In this document: positions 1 to 5,518 of the stretch, piece by piece | How positions within the stretch are numbered: position 1 is the first letter of the stretch | Layout: each line of letters starts with the position of its first letter | Origin: Sphingomonadales bacterium | Lineage (GTDB): Bacteria > Pseudomonadota > Alphaproteobacteria > Sphingomonadales > Sphingomonadaceae | Direction of reading: 5' to 3' | Length of the DNA: 5,518 bases | NCBI GenBank assembly: GCA_013298745.1 | Contig: JAAFIT010000189.1 | Location: forward strand, 1 to 5,518 | The notes under the pieces: model-generated | Databases searched by the model: none | What the model saw: only the letters and a program-made list of their open reading frames with translations | What the model was told of the DNA's origin: nothing | Translations under genes and position numbers: made by a program

Positions 1-1009
1 CCCGGGTGCGCAGCGCCGCGATGCTCAACGCCGGCGTGTCATCGATGAAGAACGGCAGGTCGTTCAGATCGCCGGCCGCGCGCGCCAGTCGGCCGAACTC
101 GTCGTGGCTGATCTTGCCCATGCGCAGGCTTTCCGAATTGACCCCCGATTGTTCGGCAAGCACGCGCGTCGCCAACTGGTCCGACGACATTTCGAGGCTG
201 AAGAACGCCACCGGCGCGCCGCTGGTTTTCGTCGGATCGACACCGCGGGCGAGATCCTGCGAATAGCGCTGCGCACAGGCAAAGGCGATATTGGTGGCGA
301 GCGCCGTCTTGCCCATCGCCGGGCGCCCGGCCAGAATCACCAGATCGGACTTGTGCAGCCCGCCGATCTTGGCGTTGAGCGCATCGAGCCCGGTCGTATA
401 GCCCGACAGATGCCCGCCCGATTTCATGGCGCGGTCGGCCATGTCGATGGCTTCCTTGGTCGCCTGGCCAAAGGTCTTCACCGCGCCGGCCACCTCGCCG
501 GCCTCGGCGACCTTGTAGAGCGCCATTTCCGCTTCGGTGATCTGCTCCATCGGCGCGACATCGCCCGAGGTGTCCGCCGCACTCGTCGCCATGTCGCGGC
601 CGACGCGAATCAGCTCGCGCAGCAACGCCAGATCATAAATCTGGCTGGCAAAATCCCGCGCCGCCAGCAACGCGCCCGACTGCATCGTCAGCCCCGCCAG
701 ATAGGCCGGGCCGCCCATGTCGATCATCGCCGGATCGGCCTCGAACATCGGCTTCAGCGTCACCGGCGTCGCCGCCATGTTGCGTTCGGACAGCTTCAGG
801 ATCGCGGCATAAATCCGACCGTGCAGCGCCTCGAAGAAATGCTCAGGGCGAAGCCGCGACACCACATCCTCGACCAGCCGGTTGTCGATCATCAAGGCGC
901 CGAGCAACGCGGCTTCGGCCTCGATGTTCATCGGCAAGGTGGTGGCTTCAGGCATGGGTTCGACAACGCGAAGCGGGGTGGGCTGGATCATGGTCACCTT
1001 GTCGCGCAT
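1..1009 (-). CDS. dnaB: Replicative DNA helicase DnaB, N-terminal part (3' end cut by window edge)
   Basis: DnaB is the hexameric ring helicase that unwinds DNA at the replication fork and recruits primase. I read 336 codons on the minus strand with no stop before the window edge; E. coli DnaB is 471 residues, so roughly the last 140-160 are missing. Residues about 25-125 match the DnaB N-terminal domain (NIEAEAALLGALMIDNRLVE at its start). The RecA-like ATPase domain begins near residue 200, with Walker A GRPAMGKT at 228-235 and the segment FFSLEMS, whose SLEM at 271-274 carries the expected catalytic glutamate (E273). The Walker A site is uninterrupted, so there is no intein at this common insertion point. 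I chose the ATG at 1009: a GGAG lies 9 bases upstream and an in-frame stop lies at 1042-1040. In-frame ATGs at 991 and 955 are possible but lack a comparable site. It is divergent from nusB. Identity is very secure. Confidence 0.96.
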   Translation of the reverse strand, partial: MRDKVTMIQPTPLRVVEPMPEATTLPMNIEAEAALLGALMIDNRLVEDVVSRLRPEHFFEALHGRIYAAILKLSERNMAATPVTLKPMFEADPAMIDMGGPAYLAGLTMQSGALLAARDFASQIYDLALLRELIRVGRDMATSAADTSGDVAPMEQITEAEMALYKVAEAGEVAGAVKTFGQATKEAIDMADRAMKSGGHLSGYTTGLDALNAKIGGLHKSDLVILAGRPAMGKTALATNIAFACAQRYSQDLARGVDPTKTSGAPVAFFSLEMSSDQLATRVLAEQSGVNSESLRMGKISHDEFGRLARAAGDLNDLPFFIDDTPALSIAALRTR

Positions 1010-1048
1010 TGCCGCCGTCTCCGTAAAGGGCAGCCCAAGTTATCAATA

Positions 1049-1077
1049 ATTATACGTGGTTCTCCATGCGCTATCCA
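1049..1077 (-). promoter_or_regulatory. Candidate sigma-70 promoter of dnaB
   Basis: Read on the minus strand, a perfect -10 hexamer TATAAT (1054-1049) is preceded by a 17-base spacer and a -35-like TGGATA (1077-1072, four of six matches to TTGACA). Transcription would start near 1042, giving a leader of about 33 bases that contains the GGAG site of dnaB. The -10 match lies in a rare AT-rich patch of GC-rich DNA. That this is the working promoter is inference from spacing and match. Confidence 0.6.
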
Positions 1078-1079
1078 CA
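1071..1079 (+). promoter_or_regulatory. DnaA-box-like 9-mer overlapping the dnaB -35
   Basis: CTATCCACA differs from the classic DnaA box TTATCCACA only at its first base. It covers the whole -35 hexamer of the candidate dnaB promoter, a position where bound DnaA could repress or modulate dnaB. Only one good box is visible; TTATCAATA at 1040-1048 is a poorer, two-mismatch relative. A single near-match can arise by chance, so function is unproven. Confidence 0.35.
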
Positions 1080-1082
1080 GCA

Positions 1083-1111
1083 TTCACCCGTCTAACCAAT
1101 TCTGTTTAAAT
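1083..1111 (+). promoter_or_regulatory. Weak candidate promoter of nusB
   Basis: TTCACC (1083-1088, four of six to the -35 consensus) is followed by 17 bases and TTAAAT (1106-1111, four of six to the -10), with an extended -10 TG at 1103-1104. Transcription would begin about 1117-1119, leaving only some 6-8 bases before the nusB ATG. That would fit the lack of a ribosome binding site there. The hexamer matches alone are weak. Confidence 0.3.
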
Positions 1112-1124
1112 CATTTTATTTTTT

Positions 1125-1580
1125 ATGCCTCCGGTGACCAGCAATTCCTCCCGTTCCGCCGCGCGCCTAGGCGCTGTCCAGGCGCTCTATCAGCACGAGA
1201 TGCAGGGCGATGCCTTGCCGCGGCTGCTGCATGAATTCCACAATCACCGGTTGGGCCAGGAGATCGAGGGCGCCGAATATGCCGAAGCCGACACGGCGTT
1301 TTTCGACGATGTCGTGACCGGAACGGCAGCGCGGCAGGCCGAGCTTGATGCGTTGATCACCGGCGCGCTGGCGACTGGCTGGGCGATGGACCGGCTCGAT
1401 CGGCCGATGCGGGCGCTGCTGCGCGCCGCGACCTATGAGCTGGTGGCGCGGCCGGATGTGGCGGCGGCGACGGTCATCGATGAGTATGTCGAGGTCAGCC
1501 ACGCCTTTCACGCCGAAAAGGAGGCCAAGTTCGTCAACGGCCTGCTCGATACGGTGGCGCGGCAGGTGCGCCCGGCCTGA
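1125..1580 (+). CDS. nusB: Transcription antitermination factor NusB
   Basis: NusB forms a heterodimer with ribosomal protein S10 (NusE), binds boxA RNA and helps RNA polymerase read through rRNA operons. The 151-residue protein has the usual length and all-helical family pattern. Near the N-terminus is ARLGAVQALYQHEMQG (about residues 13-28). The middle segment is WAMDRLDRPMRALLRAATYE (about 86-105). The C-terminal block, VIDEYVEVSHAFHAEKEAKF followed by VNGLLDTVARQVRP, is the strongest family signature. The ATG at 1125 is preceded by T-rich DNA with no purine-rich Shine-Dalgarno. The next in-frame start, GTG at 1134, has none either, so ATG is kept. The stop overlaps the thiL start (TGATG), indicating one transcript and translational coupling. 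Upstream is divergent dnaB; a ribH gene, often found before nusB, is absent here. Confidence 0.95.
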   Translation: MPPVTSNSSRSAARLGAVQALYQHEMQGDALPRLLHEFHNHRLGQEIEGAEYAEADTAFFDDVVTGTAARQAELDALITGALATGWAMDRLDRPMRALLRAATYELVARPDVAAATVIDEYVEVSHAFHAEKEAKFVNGLLDTVARQVRPA

Positions 1581-2530
1581 TGACGGCGCCGCCCAAGGGC
1601 GAGCGGGATTTCATCGCGTCCGCACTGGCGCCACTCGCCACCAGTGTTGCGGCGCGTGGCCTTGCCGATGATGGCGCCGTCTGGGCGCCGCCACTTGGGC
1701 GCGAACTGGTTTTCACCCATGATATTCTCGCCTGCGGGGTGCATTACCTTGGCAACGATCCGCCGTCTGACATCGCCTGGAAGCTGCTGGCGGTGAACCT
1801 TTCTGACCTTGCCGCAATGGGCGCGCGGCCGGCAGGCGTGTTGATGGGGCTGGGGCTGTCAGCGGCCGAGGATGATGATTGGCGCGCTGCCTTCACCGCC
1901 GGGCTCGGCCGGGCACTGGCGCATTTCGAAGTGGCACTTTGGGGCGGCGACACCGTCACTGGTCTGGATCGCGCTGTGCTGGGGCTGACGGCGATTGGCG
2001 ACGTTTTGCCGGGGCAGGCGCTGGGGCGAGGCGGGGCGCAAATCGGCGACGATATCTGGGTTTCGGGAAGCATCGGCGATGCCGGGCTGGGTCTGGCAAT
2101 GGCGCAGGGGCGACTTCCGGTCGACAAGGCCCTGTTGAACCGCTTTCGCCGCCCGACGCCGCGGCTGGCGCTTGGGCGCGCGCTGGCCGGCGTGGCGACG
2201 GCGTGCATGGATGTGTCGGACGGTCTGTTGATCGATGCCGACCGGTTGGCGCGTGCCAGCGGCGTGCGGCTGGCGATCGATCTCGATGCCGTGCCGGTGA
2301 CCGCCGGGCCGTGGACGGCGAGCATTGCCGATCGGCTGGCGCGTGCAACGGCCGGCGATGATTACGAACTGCTGTTCACAGCGGCGACCGGCAGCGATGT
2401 CGCCGCGTTGGCGGTAGCGACGAAAACGCCACTGACTCGCATCGGACGCGTCGTGGAGGGTCTTGGTGTTCAGGCGCTCGCTGGTGGCGCAGATGTCACA
2501 CCGTCCCGCCTTGGTTGGGAGCATCGCTGA
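1580..2530 (+). CDS. thiL: Thiamine-monophosphate kinase ThiL
   Basis: ThiL phosphorylates thiamine monophosphate with ATP to give thiamine diphosphate, the last step of cofactor synthesis, in the cytoplasm. At 316 residues it has family length and the PurM/AIR-synthase-like two-domain layout. Visible motifs are the Mg/ATP-binding LADDGAVW (28-35), the THDILACGVHY strand (46-56), AWKLLAVNLSDLAAMGARP (66-84), WGGDTVTG (121-128), MDVSDGLLID (210-219) and AGDDYELLF (258-266). Two motifs vary mildly from what I recall of the family: LADDGAV where GDDAAV is common, and GDDYEL where GEDYEL is common. Both keep the acidic residues, so the enzyme should be active. The ATG overlaps the nusB stop by one base and has only a weak purine patch upstream, so translation is probably coupled to nusB. 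No TPP riboswitch is visible ahead of the pair. Confidence 0.94.
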   Translation: MTAPPKGERDFIASALAPLATSVAARGLADDGAVWAPPLGRELVFTHDILACGVHYLGNDPPSDIAWKLLAVNLSDLAAMGARPAGVLMGLGLSAAEDDDWRAAFTAGLGRALAHFEVALWGGDTVTGLDRAVLGLTAIGDVLPGQALGRGGAQIGDDIWVSGSIGDAGLGLAMAQGRLPVDKALLNRFRRPTPRLALGRALAGVATACMDVSDGLLIDADRLARASGVRLAIDLDAVPVTAGPWTASIADRLARATAGDDYELLFTAATGSDVAALAVATKTPLTRIGRVVEGLGVQALAGGADVTPSRLGWEHR

Positions 2531-2554
2531 CACATCGGTTGCTTTCCCCAACCG
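2513..2554 (+). other. Alternative small stem-loops at the thiL 3' end
   Basis: CGGTTG (2536-2541) and CAACCG (2549-2554) can form a 6-bp stem with a 7-base loop just after thiL. The same right arm can instead pair as CCCAACC (2547-2553) with GGTTGGG (2513-2519) inside the last codons of thiL, so the two folds exclude each other. No T-tract follows. It may be a weak attenuator or RNA-processing site between thiL and hppA, or chance; the stems are short. Confidence 0.2.
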
Positions 2555-2600
2555 TGCGCGCCATGTTGCGACAAACGACCGCACGAGAGGCGGCGACACC

Positions 2601-2607
2601 GAGGGGG
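2601..2607 (+). promoter_or_regulatory. Ribosome binding site of hppA
   Basis: GAGGGGG lies 10 bases before the ATG at 2618. It is the strongest Shine-Dalgarno-like sequence among the plus-strand genes here and fixes the hppA start. It suggests independent, efficient translation, unlike nusB and thiL. Confidence 0.6.
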
Positions 2608-2617
2608 AAGTTTACCA

Positions 2618-4738
<2,121 letters not shown>

Positions 4739-4746
4739 CGCCGCGA

Positions 4747-4768
4747 GCGCGTAGCCGAGGCTACGCGC
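4747..4768. terminator. Strong inverted repeat after hppA, probable terminator or transcript-end hairpin
   Basis: GCGCGTAGCC (4747-4756) and GGCTACGCGC (4759-4768) are perfect reverse complements separated by GA; in RNA this is effectively a 9-bp stem with a CGAG tetraloop. It begins 9 bases after the hppA stop, between convergent genes. No T-tract follows on either strand, so it is not a classic intrinsic terminator; it may stabilise the 3' end or help Rho-dependent ending. Confidence 0.5.
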
Positions 4769-4787
4769 CGACAGGCGCAAGCTCGGC
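4754..4787. repeat. Nested inverted repeat overlapping the hppA hairpin
   Basis: GCGCC (4765-4769) pairs with GGCGC (4774-4778) around GACA. GCCGAG (4754-4759) can pair with CTCGGC (4782-4787) outside it, making a two-tier stem that competes with the 4747-4768 hairpin. The layered symmetry resembles REP-like intergenic palindromes, but no second copy exists in this window to prove a repeat family. Confidence 0.3.
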
Positions 4788-4829
4788 CGGCGGGGCGGCG
4801 GGGCCTTCCCCCGTCGAACCCGTCCGACG

Positions 4830-5518
4830 TCAGCGCGGGCTTTGCCCGCGCCCTTCCCGGACCCGCCCCTCCAGCCACGTCGCCGCCTGCCCCGGCGTCT
4901 GCTTGTCGATATCGCGATCGACCTGCCAATTGGCCTCGCGCATCGCCTCGACGGAGATCGCGCCTTCCAGATCGGCAAGCAGTTTCGCCAGATCCGGCCG
5001 GCGCGGGCCGACGAGCAGCAGCGCATCATAGGTCGGCAGCGCGCCGCGCGGATCGGTGAGCAGCACCAGATCATCCGCCGCAATCCGGCCATCCGACGAA
5101 AAGGCCGTCATCACATCGGCCTCGCCACTGGTCAGCGCCCGCACCATCAACGTCGGCGTATAGGCGGTCATCCGGGCAAAGCGCAGTCCATAGACCTTTT
5201 GCAGCGCCGCCCATTCGGCGCGGGACTGGAATTCGGTATCGGTGGCCAGCCGCAGGTTCGGCGCAACCACTGCGAGATCGGCGAGGCTTTCAACGCCGAG
5301 CCGCCTCGCATCGGCGCGTTGCATCGCCAGCGCATAAGCATTTTCAAAACCCAGCGACGCCGCCACCGTGACGCCATGCCGTTCGGGCAATTCGCGCCGC
5401 AATTCGGCGAGCATCACCTCGCGCGACGCGGTGTCCTTGTGGCCCAGCGCATTGTCCCACAACGTCCCCGAATAATCGACATAGACATCGATATCGCCCG
5501 CCGCGCGCGCCCGGAACG
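4830..5518 (-). CDS. Osmoprotectant-type ABC transporter substrate-binding protein/domain, C-terminal part (5' end cut)
   Basis: This matches the OpuAC/OsmF group, which captures glycine betaine, choline or similar quaternary amines for ABC import. About 228 residues are visible, in frame from the right edge to a TGA at 4832-4830. An apparent TTG start at 5462 is internal: the frame continues upstream as GDIDVYVDYSGTLW, a typical internal motif of the family. Further along are LGFENAYALAMQR, a second-lobe segment containing EFQSRAEW and YGLRF, then GEADVMTAFSSDGRI, LVLLTDPRGALPTYDALLLV and a C-terminal MREANWQVDRD...AATWLEGRV. The missing N-terminus could hold a signal peptide, or a permease domain, since permease/binding-protein fusions are common in this group. 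EFQSRAEW departs from the FxxRPEW form I recall, so the ligand is not assigned. The gene converges on hppA. The family is secure, the substrate is not. Confidence 0.85.
   Translation of the reverse strand, partial: FRARAAGDIDVYVDYSGTLWDNALGHKDTASREVMLAELRRELPERHGVTVAASLGFENAYALAMQRADARRLGVESLADLAVVAPNLRLATDTEFQSRAEWAALQKVYGLRFARMTAYTPTLMVRALTSGEADVMTAFSSDGRIAADDLVLLTDPRGALPTYDALLLVGPRRPDLAKLLADLEGAISVEAMREANWQVDRDIDKQTPGQAATWLEGRVREGRGQSPR
4833..4851 (-). terminator. GC hairpin in the last codons of the ABC gene
   Basis: GCGCGGGC (4833-4840) and GCCCGCGC (4844-4851) form a perfect 8-bp stem with a 3-base loop (AAA in the minus-strand transcript). It ends one base before the stop codon, so the stem lies inside the coding end. 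No T-run follows. It may mark the transcript end of the minus-strand gene; coding GC-richness could also produce it. Confidence 0.3.

Noticed and set aside
1010..1124. Replication origin in the dnaB-nusB gap
   Set aside because: The gap is AT-rich and has one DnaA-like box, but there is no box cluster, no iterated AT-rich 13-mers and no origin-type neighbours such as dnaA, gidA or hemE.
1010..1124. TPP riboswitch ahead of nusB-thiL
   Set aside because: No CUGAGA-type core or paired TPP-aptamer elements are visible, and the predicted nusB leader is too short to hold one.
104..1234. Long plus-strand open frame of 376 codons
   Set aside because: It lies antisense to dnaB and then runs out of frame into nusB. 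Its translation is rich in Arg, His and Gln with no family pattern, while the opposite strand is clearly DnaB. It is a by-product of GC-rich codon use.
1859..2599. Minus-strand open frame of 246 codons across thiL
   Set aside because: It is antisense to a complete ThiL with all motifs, has low-complexity Arg/Gln/Pro-rich composition and no recognisable domain.
5462..5462. TTG at 5462 as the true start of the ABC gene
   Set aside because: The same frame continues to the window edge encoding the conserved family motif DVYVDYSGT immediately before it, so the TTG is an internal leucine codon.

Overview
The window looks like a chromosomal housekeeping segment of an alphaproteobacterium, most probably of the order Sphingomonadales. 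The DNA is GC-rich with G/C-rich third codon positions. The NusB, ThiL, DnaB and H+-pyrophosphatase sequences all read as alphaproteobacterial types, and a nusB-thiL-hppA order is familiar from that class. The order-level call is an impression from protein flavour and should be tested by a protein search.

Layout. Positions 1-1009 (minus strand) hold the N-terminal two thirds of the replicative helicase gene dnaB, which runs off the left edge. Positions 1010-1124 are an AT-rich divergent intergenic region. It carries a good candidate dnaB promoter (perfect TATAAT at the -10), a DnaA-box-like 9-mer overlapping its -35, and a weak candidate nusB promoter on the other strand. Positions 1125-4738 (plus strand) hold nusB, thiL and hppA. 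nusB and thiL overlap by one base (TGATG); hppA follows 87 bp later with its own strong ribosome binding site. Positions 4739-4829 are a short convergent spacer with strong inverted repeats. Positions 4830-5518 (minus strand) hold the C-terminal part of an osmoprotectant (glycine betaine/choline-type) ABC transporter substrate-binding protein or domain, cut by the right edge.

The genes serve separate core functions: DnaB unwinds DNA at the fork, NusB is a transcription antitermination factor for rRNA operons, ThiL makes thiamine diphosphate, HppA uses pyrophosphate to pump protons, and the ABC component binds compatible solutes or a related ligand. HppA carries Lys477 and Thr480 at the positions that mark the K+-independent subclass. 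I found no RNA gene, mobile element, CRISPR array or evidence of a new system. The most interesting signals are regulatory: the DnaA-like box on the dnaB promoter, the missing Shine-Dalgarno at nusB, and the layered inverted repeats after hppA.
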